The position numbers and the translations under genes were made by a program. Below are positions 37,727-47,158 of a stretch of DNA of 64,000 bases, in pieces (within the stretch, counting starts at the first letter, position 1; every line of letters starts with the position of its first letter). The notes under the pieces are model-generated. The model searched no databases. It worked only from the letters and a program-made list of their open reading frames with translations, and was not told the DNA's origin. The stretch is taken from positions 1 to 64,000 of the forward strand of contig JAEWOG010000053.1 of assembly GCA_023460975.1 (NCBI GenBank). Direction: 5' to 3'. The stretch is from Actinomycetes bacterium. GTDB lineage: Bacteria; Actinomycetota; Actinomycetes; Propionibacteriales; Nocardioidaceae.

Positions 37727-39997
37727 ATGGGCACGACAGAACAGATGCCGCCTGCGCGCAGCCTCGCTGAGGAGTTGCGCCGCTGGGACGACGCGCGCCT
37801 CGGCGCGCTCCTGCGCGATCGTCCTGACCTGACCACTCCTGCTCCCCACGACTCCACGCAGCTCGCGTCCCGCGCGGCCACTCGCTCGTCCCTGCAACGC
37901 GCTCTCGACGGACTGAACCGGTTCGAGCTGTCCACCCTTGATGCCCTGTGTGTGCTCGGGCAAACCACCCCGGGCGAACTGCGCGACTCCCTGCACGCCG
38001 AGGCCGACGCCGTCGACGCGGCCCTGACCCGGCTGCTCGACCTCGCGCTGGCCTGGCCCGCCCCCGGCGGCCTGCGAGCGCTCACGGGCGTGGCGGACGC
38101 CTTGCGCGGCGGCCCCGACGAGGGCGTCAGCGGGTTGTGGCCGCGGACCTCCCAGCCACCGTCGCCCGCCGACGTCGAGGTGCACCTCGCCGCGCTGACA
38201 CCCCCGGCCCGCGCCATGATCGACCACGTGGCCGCGCACGGCGGTCAGGCCACCACGGGCAACGCGCGTCGTACGGTCTCCGCCGACGACGCGCGTTCCC
38301 CGGCCGAGGAACTCATCGCCCGCCGCCTGCTCGTGCCGCGCGAGGACGGGACGCTGGTCCTGCCGGGCGAGGTCGGCCTGCGGCTGCGGGACGGCAGGAC
38401 GACGCTGGACGCCGTCGACGTGCCGCCGAGCCTGGCGAGCGCACCCCGCGACCCAGCGCTGGTGGAACGCACCGCAGGTGGTGCGGCGTTCGAGTTCGTC
38501 CGTCGCACCGAGCTCCTGCTGGACCAGTGGGGCGCGCACCCTCCGGGCGTCCTGCGCAACGGGGGCCTCGCCGTACGCGACCTGCGCTCGCTGGCACGCG
38601 AGATGCACCTGCCCGAATCCGGCGCCGCGCTGCTCGTCGAGGTGGCCGCGACCGCGGGCCTGCTCGCCGAGGGCGTGGACGCTCAGGGGGACGCCGTCTG
38701 GCTGCCCACCGAGGAGTTCGACGCGTGGGTGGAGCGCCCAGCGGCCCAGCGCTGGGTGGAGTTGGCGCGGGCCTGGTGGGACAGCCCCCGCGTCGCGTCC
38801 CTGGCTGGGACCCCCGACCCGGCCGGACGGGCGTGGAACGCCCTCTCGCCCGAGCTGTCCAGCGCCTTCGCGGCCGAGGCCCGGCGTACGGCGCTGGGCT
38901 GCCTGGCCGCCCTCGCGCCCGGGGAGGTGCTGGCGAGCGGAACGGGGCTGCCCTCCCTCGTCGCGCTGGCCCGGTGGACGCGCCCCCGACGTCCGACCGC
39001 CTTCGGGGACCTGGTCGCCGCGGGGGTGAGCGAGGCCGCCGCGCTCGGCCTCATCGGGGCGGGCGGGCTGACCGACGCGGGGCGCGCGCTGCTCGCCGAC
39101 GACGCTGCCGGCGCCCTGGCTGCCGTCGCGGACCACCTGCCGCAGCCCGTCGACCACCTCCTGCTCCAGGCGGACCTCACGGCCGTGGCACCCGGCCCCC
39201 TCGAACTCACCCTCGCCCGCTCGCTGCACCTGCTCGCCGACGTCGAGTCGCGAGGAGGGGCGACCGTCTACCGGTTCACCCCCGCCTCGGTCCGGCGCGC
39301 CTACGACGCCGGCTGGTCGGCCGGGGAGGTCCACGCCTTCCTGGCCGACGTGGCCGCCACTGCCGTCCCGCAACCTCTCAGCTATCTCGTCGACGACGTC
39401 TCACGGACGTTCGGGACCGTACGGGTCGGCCACGCTGGCGCGTTCCTGCGTTCCGACGACGAGACGGCGCTCAAGGCGCTGGTCACGGACCCGGCCGCCG
39501 CATCGCTCGGCCTGCGACTGCTCGCCCCCACCGTGGCGATCAGCGCCGTCCCGCTCGACGTGCTGCTCCCCCGCCTGCGCGAACTCGGCAGCGCGCCGGT
39601 CGTGGAGGCGCCGGACGGGACCGTACGGGTGGCGCGCCCCGACCTGCTGCGGGCCCGGCGTCCGCGCCGACGTACGCCCCCTGCCGAACGGGCCCGCCAG
39701 GAGGCCGGCGTCGCGGCGACCGTGACTGCCGTACGCGCTGGTGATAGGGCGCTGGCCCAGTCCCCGGCCCGCGGCAAGGCCACCACGCCGGCGGGGGCTC
39801 TCGCCGTCCTGCGCGAGGCCATCGAGACCGGCGCGAGTGTGGCGATCGGCTACCTCGACGCCCGCGGTGTCTCCGGCGAGCTCGTGGTCGATCCGGTGCG
39901 GCTCGACGGGGGCCGGCTGACCGCGTACGACCACCAGGCCCAGGACCGGCGCGAGTTCGCGGTGCACCGCATCAGCACCGTCAGGCTCCGCACGTAG
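37727..39997 (+). CDS. Helicase-associated (XPB/Ssl2-like) protein with C-terminal WYL domain
   Basis: The product is 756 aa. A helical N-terminal region ('SLAEELRRWDDARLGALLRDRPDL') is typical of the large actinobacterial helicase-associated proteins. A middle region resembles the XPB/Ssl2 non-catalytic part, and the last 70 residues form a WYL-like module ('VAIGYLDARGVSGELVVDPVRL'). No Walker motif is visible, so it is not itself a helicase. It is probably a partner of the XPB enzyme 560 nt downstream. TAGCGT (37713-37718) ends 8 nt before the ATG. Confidence 0.88.
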   Translation: MGTTEQMPPARSLAEELRRWDDARLGALLRDRPDLTTPAPHDSTQLASRAATRSSLQRALDGLNRFELSTLDALCVLGQTTPGELRDSLHAEADAVDAALTRLLDLALAWPAPGGLRALTGVADALRGGPDEGVSGLWPRTSQPPSPADVEVHLAALTPPARAMIDHVAAHGGQATTGNARRTVSADDARSPAEELIARRLLVPREDGTLVLPGEVGLRLRDGRTTLDAVDVPPSLASAPRDPALVERTAGGAAFEFVRRTELLLDQWGAHPPGVLRNGGLAVRDLRSLAREMHLPESGAALLVEVAATAGLLAEGVDAQGDAVWLPTEEFDAWVERPAAQRWVELARAWWDSPRVASLAGTPDPAGRAWNALSPELSSAFAAEARRTALGCLAALAPGEVLASGTGLPSLVALARWTRPRRPTAFGDLVAAGVSEAAALGLIGAGGLTDAGRALLADDAAGALAAVADHLPQPVDHLLLQADLTAVAPGPLELTLARSLHLLADVESRGGATVYRFTPASVRRAYDAGWSAGEVHAFLADVAATAVPQPLSYLVDDVSRTFGTVRVGHAGAFLRSDDETALKALVTDPAAASLGLRLLAPTVAISAVPLDVLLPRLRELGSAPVVEAPDGTVRVARPDLLRARRPRRRTPPAERARQEAGVAATVTAVRAGDRALAQSPARGKATTPAGALAVLREAIETGASVAIGYLDARGVSGELVVDPVRLDGGRLTAYDHQAQDRREFAVHRISTVRLRT

Positions 39998-40006
39998 GCT
40001 TGCACG

Positions 40007-40543
40007 ATGCACTTCATGCGGTACGCCGACTCCGGCGCCGCGCTGGTCAACGCGGATCTCACCGACACCGACGCCCTGCTCGCGCACATCAGCGAGCGGA
40101 CGTGGCTCCACCCGTCCGTGACCGAGCGCGACGCGCCCACCCTGCGCACGTTCGCGCGGACCCTGCGCGGCGCCTTCGACGCCGCCGCGGCCGGTGACAC
40201 GGCGCGGGAGATCGAGGTCATCAACACCCTGCTGGCCAAGCACCGCGTGACTCCGATGATCAGCGACCACAGCGGCGACGGCCTCCACCTGCACATCGCC
40301 AACCGCTCCGCGAGCGTCGCCGACCTCGTGATGGGCGAGGTGCTGCTCGGGCTGGCCACCGTCGTCGTGGACCTCGGCCCGGACCGGCTGGGCGTGTGCG
40401 CCGATGCGAAGTGCGACCGCGTGTTCGTCGACTCCTCGGGCAACCACTCGCGGCGCTACTGCTCCGAGCGGTGCGCCACCCGGGCGAACGTCGCAGCCCA
40501 CCGGGCGCGCAAGAAGGCGGAGGCGGCTGGGGCCGCGACGTAG
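40007..40543 (+). CDS. CGNR zinc-finger / ABATE-domain regulator
   Basis: The product is 178 aa. An N-terminal ABATE-like region precedes a C-terminal CGNR zinc finger with 'CADAKCDRVFVDSSGNHSRRYCSERCATR', described by its Cys pairs near residues 130-155. These are actinobacterial DNA-binding proteins of mostly unknown targets. TAGGCT (39995-40000) ends 6 nt before the ATG and lies across the previous gene's stop. It sits between two helicase-linked genes. Confidence 0.9.
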   Translation: MHFMRYADSGAALVNADLTDTDALLAHISERTWLHPSVTERDAPTLRTFARTLRGAFDAAAAGDTAREIEVINTLLAKHRVTPMISDHSGDGLHLHIANRSASVADLVMGEVLLGLATVVVDLGPDRLGVCADAKCDRVFVDSSGNHSRRYCSERCATRANVAAHRARKKAEAAGAAT

Positions 40544-40554
40544 GCTAACGGGTC

Positions 40555-42192
40555 GTGAACGACGGCCCCCTGATCGTCCAGTCGGACAAGACGCTTCTGC
40601 TGGAGGTGGATCACCCCAGCGCGGCCGAGTGCCGCAAGGCGATCGCTCCCTTCGCCGAGCTGGAGCGCTCCCCCGAACACATCCACACCTACCGCCTGAC
40701 CCCCTTGGGACTGTGGAACGCGCGCGCTGCCGGGCACGACGCCGAGCAGGTCGTCGACGCGCTCCTGACGTGGTCGCGCTACGCGGTGCCGCACGCGCTG
40801 CTCGTCGACGTCGCGGAGACGATGGGGCGCTACGGCCGCCTTCGCCTCGACAAGCACCCCAGCCACGGTCTCGTCCTCACCTCGACCGACCGCGCGGTGC
40901 TCGAGGAGGTGCTGCGCGCGAAGAAGGTCGCCGGAATGATCGGCGCCCGCATCGACGAGGACACCGTCGCCGTCCACCCGAGCGAGCGCGGCAACCTCAA
41001 GCAGGCCCTGCTCAAACTGGGCTGGCCGGCCGAGGACTTCGCCGGGTACGTCGACGGTGAGGCCCACGCGATCGACCTGGTCGAGGACGGCTGGGAACTG
41101 CGGCCGTACCAACGCGAGGCCGCGGAGTCCTTCTGGCACGGTGGCTCGGGAGTGGTCGTACTGCCCTGCGGGGCGGGCAAGACGATCGTGGGTGCAGCCT
41201 CCATGGCGCAGGCCGGCGCGACGACCCTCATCCTGGTGACCAACACGGTGTCCGCGCGCCAGTGGAAGGACGAACTGGTCCGCCGGACCTCCCTGACGCC
41301 GGACGAGATCGGTGAGTACTCGGGGGCACTCAAGGAGATCCGCCCGGTCACGATCGCGACCTACCAAGTGCTCACGACCCGTCGCAAGGGCGTCTACCCC
41401 CACCTCGAGCTCCTCGACGCGCGGGACTGGGGCCTCATCGTCTATGACGAGGTCCACCTGCTACCGGCCCCGATCTTCCGTATGACCGCGGACCTCCAGG
41501 CGCGTCGCCGCCTCGGCCTCACCGCCACCCTGGTCCGCGAGGACGGCCGGGAGGGCGAAGTCTTCTCCCTCATCGGCCCCAAGCGCTACGACGCACCCTG
41601 GAAGGACATCGAAGCCCAGGGCTGGATCGCCCCCGCCGAGTGCATCGAGGTCAGGGTCACCCTCCCGGAGTCGGAACGGATCACGTACGCGACCGCGGAG
41701 CCCGAGGAGCGCTATCGCCTCGCCGCGTGCACCCACCACAAGGTCGACGTGGTCAAGCGCATCGTCGACGCCCACCCCGACCAGCCGACCCTGGTCATCG
41801 GGCAGTACATCGACCAGCTCGACGAGGTCGCGCAGATGCTCGACGCCCCCGTGATCAAGGGCGAGACCCCCGTCAAGGAGCGGCAGCGCCTCTTCGACGC
41901 CTTCCGCGCGGGAGAGGTCGACCTGCTGGTGGTGAGCAAGGTCGCGAACTTCTCCATCGACCTCCCCTCAGCCGAGGTGGCGATCCAGATCAGCGGGTCC
42001 TTCGGGTCGCGCCAGGAGGAGGCCCAGCGCCTGGGACGGCTCCTGCGACCCAAGGGCGGTGGCCGCAGCGCCCACTTCTACACCGTGGTCTCCCGCGACA
42101 CCGTGGACGCCGAGTTCGCGCAGAACCGGCAGCGCTTCCTCGCCGAGCAGGGGTACGCCTACACCATCACCGACGCCGACCAGCTGCCCTGA
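40555..42192 (+). CDS. XPB-type DNA repair helicase (superfamily 2)
   Basis: The product is 545 aa. An N-terminal XPB damage-recognition-like region leads to Walker A 'LPCGAGKTIVG', the helicase motif II 'YDEVHLLPAP', motif III 'GLTATLVRED' and motif VI 'GSRQEEAQRLGRLLRPKGGG'. Bacterial XPB homologues are 3'-5' DNA helicases related to the eukaryotic TFIIH subunit. TAGGCT (40541-40546) ends 8 nt before the GTG, overlapping the CGNR stop. It is followed by the second double-palindrome element. Confidence 0.95.
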   Translation: MNDGPLIVQSDKTLLLEVDHPSAAECRKAIAPFAELERSPEHIHTYRLTPLGLWNARAAGHDAEQVVDALLTWSRYAVPHALLVDVAETMGRYGRLRLDKHPSHGLVLTSTDRAVLEEVLRAKKVAGMIGARIDEDTVAVHPSERGNLKQALLKLGWPAEDFAGYVDGEAHAIDLVEDGWELRPYQREAAESFWHGGSGVVVLPCGAGKTIVGAASMAQAGATTLILVTNTVSARQWKDELVRRTSLTPDEIGEYSGALKEIRPVTIATYQVLTTRRKGVYPHLELLDARDWGLIVYDEVHLLPAPIFRMTADLQARRRLGLTATLVREDGREGEVFSLIGPKRYDAPWKDIEAQGWIAPAECIEVRVTLPESERITYATAEPEERYRLAACTHHKVDVVKRIVDAHPDQPTLVIGQYIDQLDEVAQMLDAPVIKGETPVKERQRLFDAFRAGEVDLLVVSKVANFSIDLPSAEVAIQISGSFGSRQEEAQRLGRLLRPKGGGRSAHFYTVVSRDTVDAEFAQNRQRFLAEQGYAYTITDADQLP

Positions 42193-42248
42193 GCCCTGCC
42201 CTCTCCCTGCCCCTCTCCCCTGGTTTCCCGGGGGCCTCTGCTTGCTCA

Positions 42249-42328
42249 GGTTCCCCCGCATCTGCGGGGGAACCTGAACTTCTGGGGGTGTGCACACCCC
42301 CAGAAGTTCAGGACACGCCCACGAGGTC
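42249..42328 (+). repeat. 80-bp double-palindrome element, copy 2
   Basis: Its first palindrome (42249-42274) is identical to that at 6137. The second palindrome is a perfect 36-bp inverted repeat with no spacer (42275-42292 against 42293-42310, centre GTGTGCACAC). An 18-bp tail ending CCACGAGGTC follows. It lies 56 bp after the XPB stop, in the same orientation as copy 1. It could also stop XPB transcription. Confidence 0.88.
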
Positions 42329-42374
42329 TCCTGCCCACCTCCCCCGGCCGTACGTCATCGCTAGGCTCGATCCC

Positions 42375-43289
42375 GTGGCTTCCATGCACGGAGTGGTCTC
42401 CGAGGTACGCGACCGGATCGGCGCCGAACTGTTCGCCAAGGTGGCGGGCCCCGATGGGCAGAAGCGTCGCGAGCACGTCCACGGGTCAGCCGGCCCGCGC
42501 TGGTTCGATCCCAGCGACCCGATCGGCCGGGTGCACGGCGACTCATCGATGTTCATCGGCGGGCTCGTCGCCCTGCTCTACCAGTCCCTGCACCCCGCCG
42601 CGATGCAGGGCGTGGCCGACCACTCCGGCTACCGCGGCGACATGTGGGGGCGCCTGGCGCGAACGGCCAACTACATCGCCATCACGACCTTCGGCACCGA
42701 GAAGCACGCGCTCGGGGCGATCGACGCCGTCAAACGAGCCCACGCGAGCGTCGTCGGCACCCTGCCCGACGGCACCTCGTACGCGGCCGCTGACCCGCAC
42801 CTGCTCGCCTGGGTGCACGCGGCGGAGATCCACAGCTTCCTGGCCGCGCACGACGCGTACGGGCAGCGTCGCCTGGTGGGCGCTGAACGCGACACGTATG
42901 TCGCTCAAGCCGGCATCCCTGCCTCGCACCTGGGAGTGCTCGACCCGCCGCAGACCGAGGCGGACCTCATTGCCGTGCTCGAGGACTACCGCAGCGAGCT
43001 GCGCGGCACCGAGGTGGCTCGCGAGGCGTTCCGGTTCCTGATCCGCCACCCCGACCTGGCCATCCCCGCACGCCCCGCGTACTGGTCGCTGACGGCCGCG
43101 GCGATCGACCTGCTGCCCACGTGGGCCCGCGATGAGCTCGGCTTCCGTACGCTGCCGCCGCCGGCACGCGCCAGCGTCCGCGCCGCAGGACGGACCACGA
43201 CGGCGACGATCCGATGGGCCATGGCGCCCGGGCACGCCCACGCACGCGAACTGCAGCGCGAGGCGGCCGAGCGGACGCGAACGGACTAG
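42375..43289 (+). CDS. Oxygenase MpaB family protein (DUF2236)
   Basis: The product is 304 aa. The DUF2236 pattern is visible: 'HGDSSMFIGGLVALLYQSLHPAAMQGV' with a conserved His, 'YIAITTFG' and 'WVHAAEIHSF', whose histidines would bind haem b in latex-clearing-protein/MpaB relatives. The substrate is unknown. TAGGCT (42362-42367) ends 7 nt before the GTG. The stop codon shares CTAG with the stop of the convergent GntR gene. Confidence 0.9.
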   Translation: MASMHGVVSEVRDRIGAELFAKVAGPDGQKRREHVHGSAGPRWFDPSDPIGRVHGDSSMFIGGLVALLYQSLHPAAMQGVADHSGYRGDMWGRLARTANYIAITTFGTEKHALGAIDAVKRAHASVVGTLPDGTSYAAADPHLLAWVHAAEIHSFLAAHDAYGQRRLVGAERDTYVAQAGIPASHLGVLDPPQTEADLIAVLEDYRSELRGTEVAREAFRFLIRHPDLAIPARPAYWSLTAAAIDLLPTWARDELGFRTLPPPARASVRAAGRTTTATIRWAMAPGHAHARELQREAAERTRTD

Positions 43290-44026
43290 TGCGTGTCGGG
43301 ACCGAACTGGTGGTACACCGTGAACCGGTCGGCCCGGTAGACGCTGCGCGAGACCTCCACGATCTTGCCGAGCGCCAGCGCCCGGCGCGAGTGCCTCAGC
43401 ACAGGCGCGCCAGCCCACAGCTCCAACAGCTCGGCCTCCTCCTCGCTCGCACCATCGGCGGAGATGGAGTCCTCTGCCCAGGTCGGCCGCAGGCCACGGT
43501 CCTCCAGCTCTGCGTAGAGGCTGGTGGGCATCCCGCCCTGAAGGAACCCGGGCAGGATCAACTCGTTGAGGAAGGCGTCCTCGATGCACACCAGTTGCTG
43601 GTCCGCGCGACGCAGCCGCTTCCAGTGGACGACGGGGTCCCCGGGAGAGATGTCCAAGGCCCGCGCGACGCCGGGGCCAGCCTGCTCGAGGCGTGCGAGC
43701 AGCGTCAGAGACTCGGGAAGGAATCCGCGACGACGCATCTCCTCGCTGAAGGACATCAGCGAGCCCGTGCGCTGCTTGGGACGCGCCACGAACGTGCCAC
43801 GTCCGGGCATTCGCTCAAGCAGGCCCTCAGCCACCAGCGCATCGAGCGCCTGACGCACCGTCATCCTCGCCACGCCGAAGTGCGCCACGAGCTCACGCTC
43901 TGATGGCGCGGCCGCGCCGGGCGCGGCATCGGCGATGAGCGCGCGGACGTGCTCACGCACTTGGACGTGCTTCAACTCGCGTTGGCGCGGCACCAGCAAC
44001 TCGGCCGTCTCGACAGGACTCTCCAC
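43286..44026 (-). CDS. GntR family regulator, HutC/DasR subfamily
   Basis: The product is 246 aa. The N-terminal wHTH is 'PSERELVAHFGVARMTVRQALDALVAEGLLERMPGRGTF', described here by its position at about residues 40-80. A UTRA ligand domain ends 'VEVSRSVYRADRFTVYHQF'. This layout matches HutC/DasR-type sensors of sugars-phosphate or small metabolites. The start is GTG 44026. It is divergent from alkB; no operator for it was found in the shared region. Confidence 0.92.
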   Translation of the reverse strand: MESPVETAELLVPRQRELKHVQVREHVRALIADAAPGAAAPSERELVAHFGVARMTVRQALDALVAEGLLERMPGRGTFVARPKQRTGSLMSFSEEMRRRGFLPESLTLLARLEQAGPGVARALDISPGDPVVHWKRLRRADQQLVCIEDAFLNELILPGFLQGGMPTSLYAELEDRGLRPTWAEDSISADGASEEEAELLELWAGAPVLRHSRRALALGKIVEVSRSVYRADRFTVYHQFGPDTH

Positions 44027-44121
44027 GTGAGGCAGTTTTGTCGCTCGCGCGCCTCGATGGGAGGAAATTGACGATCCCTATGGCAAAGCCACACCGTTCG
44101 TGCCGGGTTTCCACGGTTCTG

Positions 44122-44139
44122 GTCGAACAATTGTTCGAC
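44122..44139 (+). promoter_or_regulatory. LexA (SOS) box upstream of alkB
   Basis: GTCGAACAATTGTTCGAC is a perfect 18-bp palindrome and contains the actinobacterial/Gram-positive SOS consensus TCGAAC-N4-GTTCGA exactly (44123-44138). It ends 20 bp before the alkB start codon, so LexA should repress alkB until DNA damage. Confidence 0.92.
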
Positions 44140-44158
44140 ATGCGAGTACGCTTGCCGC

Positions 44159-44764
44159 ATGGAGTTCCAGGGCACTCTCTTCGCCTCAGGCGGGCTGACG
44201 GCAGAGGCGATCGAGCGGACCCCTCTCACACAGGGCGCCTGGCTGGACGTCGCTCGCGACTGGCTCCCGGACGCCGACGACGTCTTCGACGTCCTGCGTG
44301 ACGACGTTCCCTGGCGTGCCGAGTCCCGGCAGATGTACGACCAGGTCGTCGCCGTGCCGCGCCTGATGCACACGTACGGGGTCGGCGAGGCCCTGCCCCA
44401 CCCGGCCTTGACGCAGGCCAAGCGACGCCTCGACGACCACTACGCCAACGAGCTGCGCGAGCCGTTCGTCACCGCTGGATGCTGCTACTACCGCGATGGG
44501 CAGGACTCGGTCGCGTGGCACGGCGACACGATCGGGCGCGGCCGCACGGCTGACACGATGATCGCCATCGTGTCCGTCGGCGATCCGCGGCGTCTGTGCC
44601 TGCGCCCTCGGGGCGGGGGCGCCTCGGAGACGGTGACGATGGGCCACGGCGACCTCGTTGTGATGGGCGGGTCCTGCCAACGCACCTGGGAGCACTGCGT
44701 GCCCAAGGTCGCCGCCGCGGGCCCACGGATCTCCGTGCAGTTCCGCCCGCTCAACGTGTGGTGA
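44159..44764 (+). CDS. alkB: AlkB-type Fe(II)/2-oxoglutarate-dependent DNA repair dioxygenase
   Basis: The product is 201 aa. The iron triad is visible as H121 and D123 in 'WHGDTIGRG' and H179 in 'RTWEHCVPK'; Arg190/Arg196 in 'RISVQFR' fit the 2-oxoglutarate contacts. The enzyme oxidatively removes alkyl groups such as 1-methyladenine and 3-methylcytosine. The perfect LexA box just upstream ties it to the SOS response. It is divergent from the GntR gene. Confidence 0.93.
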   Translation: MEFQGTLFASGGLTAEAIERTPLTQGAWLDVARDWLPDADDVFDVLRDDVPWRAESRQMYDQVVAVPRLMHTYGVGEALPHPALTQAKRRLDDHYANELREPFVTAGCCYYRDGQDSVAWHGDTIGRGRTADTMIAIVSVGDPRRLCLRPRGGGASETVTMGHGDLVVMGGSCQRTWEHCVPKVAAAGPRISVQFRPLNVW

Positions 44765-44798
44765 GGGCCAGCCTCAAGACCTCACCCGGCCGTGGCCC

Positions 44799-45263
44799 TC
44801 ATCCGCCGAAAGCCTCGGCGTACATCTCGCTCAGCTCGGGAGTCTTCTCACCGCTCAGGCCACACACGGACACTGCGCCGTCCGAGGCGGAGACCAAGTA
44901 GTCCTTGCCCTCCTCGAAGTGCACCACCGGCACCAGGCCACTCAGGTCCGTCTCGGGCGCCTTGATCGTGACCTCATCGGGCTGATCGGCGCCGGCCATC
45001 CACTCCGAGACGACCAACGTCGTGTCCCCGGACTCGTCGATGCCCGACACGGTCGCCTCGAAGGCGCTCTCGACGCCGCCGAGCAATTCCGCGGACGGGG
45101 CCGCGCACTTCATGTCCGCGCCCGTGGCCGGCAGGCTCAGGACCACAGGATCGGCGTCCTTGGCGTCCTGGGAGTCCCCAGCATCCGAGCCGCACGCCGT
45201 GAGCAGCACTGTCACCACCGAGGCCGTCACAGCCAGACCCACACGGTTCGATCGGGTGTTCAT
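44799..45263 (-). CDS. Small predicted lipoprotein
   Basis: The product is 154 aa. A signal peptide with lipobox 'LLTAC' (Cys near residue 23) is followed by an Asp/Ser-rich spacer and a compact domain with two further cysteines ('DMKCAAPS', 'VSVCGLSG') that could form a disulfide. I do not recognise the family. A strong GGAGGAGGAG SD precedes the ATG. It converges on alkB and lies downstream of the groEL terminator. Confidence 0.82.
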   Translation of the reverse strand: MNTRSNRVGLAVTASVVTVLLTACGSDAGDSQDAKDADPVVLSLPATGADMKCAAPSAELLGGVESAFEATVSGIDESGDTTLVVSEWMAGADQPDEVTIKAPETDLSGLVPVVHFEEGKDYLVSASDGAVSVCGLSGEKTPELSEMYAEAFGG

Positions 45264-45357
45264 CACGGTCTCCTCCTCCGTCGACGGCACCACCGTGCCA
45301 CACCGGTGGGACGAGCGCACCGACGACGAGGTTCCACCCGCGCTACGAGACAGCAAA

Positions 45358-45385
45358 CGGCCCGCACCCCGAGGGGTGCGGGCCG
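45358..45385 (-). terminator. groEL terminator
   Basis: CGGCCCGCACCCC (45358-45370) and GGGGTGCGGGCCG (45373-45385) make a perfect 13-bp stem 16 bp past the groEL stop codon. Confidence 0.85.
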
Positions 45386-45400
45386 CAGCCGATGCGTGGA

Positions 45401-47029
45401 TCAGAAGTCCATGCCACCCATGCCACCGGTCGGGTCACCCATGGGGGCGGCCTTCTCCGGCTTGTCGGCCACAACGGCCTCAGTGGTCAGGAACAGCGCC
45501 GCGATGGAGGCGGCGTTCTGGAGAGCCGAGCGGGTCACCTTGGCGGGGTCGATGATGCCGCTGGCGATCATGTCGACGTACTCGCCGGTGGCCGCGTTGA
45601 GGCCGTGACCGGACTCAAGGTTGCGCACCTTCTCCGAGATGACGCCGCCCTCGAGGCCAGCGTTGACCGCGATCTGCTTCAGCGGGGCCTCAGCGGCCTT
45701 GCGCACGATCTCGGCACCGGTGGCCTCGTCGCCCGACAGGTCGAGACCGTCGAACGCGACAGCGGAAGCCTGCACCAGAGCCACGCCGCCGCCGGCGACG
45801 ATGCCCTCCTCGACAGCAGCCTTGGCGTTGCGCACGGCGTCCTCGATGCGGTGCTTGCGCTCCTTGAGCTCCACCTCGGTGGCCGCGCCAACCTTGATGA
45901 CGGCCACGCCGCCGGCGAGCTTGGCGAGCCGCTCCTGGAGCTTCTCGCGGTCGTAGTCGGAGTCCGACTTCTCGATCTCGGCGCGGATCTGGTTGACCCG
46001 TCCCTCGATCTGACCCTGGTCGCCAGCGCCCTCGACGATCGTGGTCTCGTCCTTGGTGATGACGACCTTGCGGGCCTGACCGAGCAGCTCGATGCCGGCG
46101 GTCTCCAGCTTGAGGCCGACTTCCTCCGAGATGACCTGACCACCGGTGAGGATGGCGATGTCCTGGAGCATGGCCTTGCGACGGTCACCGAAGCCGGGAG
46201 CCTTGACGGCAACCGACTTGAAGGTGCCCTTGATCTTGTTGACCACCAGGGTGGACAGCGCCTCGCCGTCGACGTCCTCGGCGATGATCAGCAGCGGCTT
46301 GCCCGACTGCATGACCTTCTCCAGCAGCGGGAGCAGGTCCTTGACCGAGGAGATCTTGGAGTTGGCGATGAGGATGTACGGGTCCTCCAGCACGGCCTCC
46401 ATGCGCTCGAGGTCGGTGGCGAAGTAGGCCGAGATGTAGCCCTTGTCGAACCGCATGCCCTCGGTGAGCTCGAGGTCGATGCCGAACGTGTTCGACTCCT
46501 CGACCGTGATCACGCCTTCCTTGCCGACCTTGTCCATCGCCTCGGCGATGGCGTCGCCGACGGTGGTGTCGCCACCGGCGGAGATCGTGGCGGTGGAGGC
46601 GATCTGCTCCTTGGTCTCGACGTCCTTGGCCATGCTCAGCAGCTGGTCGGAGACGGCGGACACAGCGGCCTCGATGCCGCGCTTGAGACCCATCGGGTTG
46701 GCGCCGGCGGCGACGTTGCGCAGGCCCTCGCGGACCATTGCCTGAGCCAGAACGGTCGCCGTCGTCGTGCCGTCACCGGCGACGTCGTCGGTCTTCTTGG
46801 CGACCTCCTTGACCAGCTCGGCACCGATCTTCTCGTACGGGTCCTCGAGCTCGATCTCCTTGGCGATGGAGACACCGTCGTTGGTGATCGTGGGGGCGCC
46901 CCACTTCTTCTCCAGCACGACGTTGCGGCCCTTGGGGCCGAGCGTGACCTTGACCGCGTCAGCGAGGGTGTTCATGCCCCGCTCGAGACCGCGGCGGGCC
47001 TCCTCGTTGAAAGCAATCAGCTTTGCCAT
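45401..47029 (-). CDS. groEL: 60 kDa chaperonin GroEL
   Basis: The product is 542 aa, the ATP-dependent folding chamber. Typical sequence is 'AKLIAFNEEARRGLERGMN', 'TLGPKGRNVVLEKKWGAPTITNDGVSIAKE' (position 30-60) and 'GDGTTTATVLAQAM'. The end is the Gly/Met tail 'GGMGGMDF', as in the major GroEL rather than a His-tailed paralogue. No groES is adjacent, so this is the orphan groEL2-type locus. Two CIRCE operators lie 130-191 bp upstream. Confidence 0.97.
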   Translation of the reverse strand: MAKLIAFNEEARRGLERGMNTLADAVKVTLGPKGRNVVLEKKWGAPTITNDGVSIAKEIELEDPYEKIGAELVKEVAKKTDDVAGDGTTTATVLAQAMVREGLRNVAAGANPMGLKRGIEAAVSAVSDQLLSMAKDVETKEQIASTATISAGGDTTVGDAIAEAMDKVGKEGVITVEESNTFGIDLELTEGMRFDKGYISAYFATDLERMEAVLEDPYILIANSKISSVKDLLPLLEKVMQSGKPLLIIAEDVDGEALSTLVVNKIKGTFKSVAVKAPGFGDRRKAMLQDIAILTGGQVISEEVGLKLETAGIELLGQARKVVITKDETTIVEGAGDQGQIEGRVNQIRAEIEKSDSDYDREKLQERLAKLAGGVAVIKVGAATEVELKERKHRIEDAVRNAKAAVEEGIVAGGGVALVQASAVAFDGLDLSGDEATGAEIVRKAAEAPLKQIAVNAGLEGGVISEKVRNLESGHGLNAATGEYVDMIASGIIDPAKVTRSALQNAASIAALFLTTEAVVADKPEKAAPMGDPTGGMGGMDF

Positions 47030-47158
47030 AACTCGTGATGTTCCTTCACAGAGTCGCAGGTGGAGCGACGTGGGACGGGCTGCCCGCGACGGACGATCCG
47101 CGCCTTCCGACGGACCCTTCCCGTCGGCGCCTCGGACCTCAGCGTCATCCGTGTCGCG

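Noticed and set aside
36845..39373. 842-codon version of the PP2C phosphatase gene
   Set aside because: The extension is antisense to the helicase-associated gene; PP2C homology starts at the ATG at 37663.
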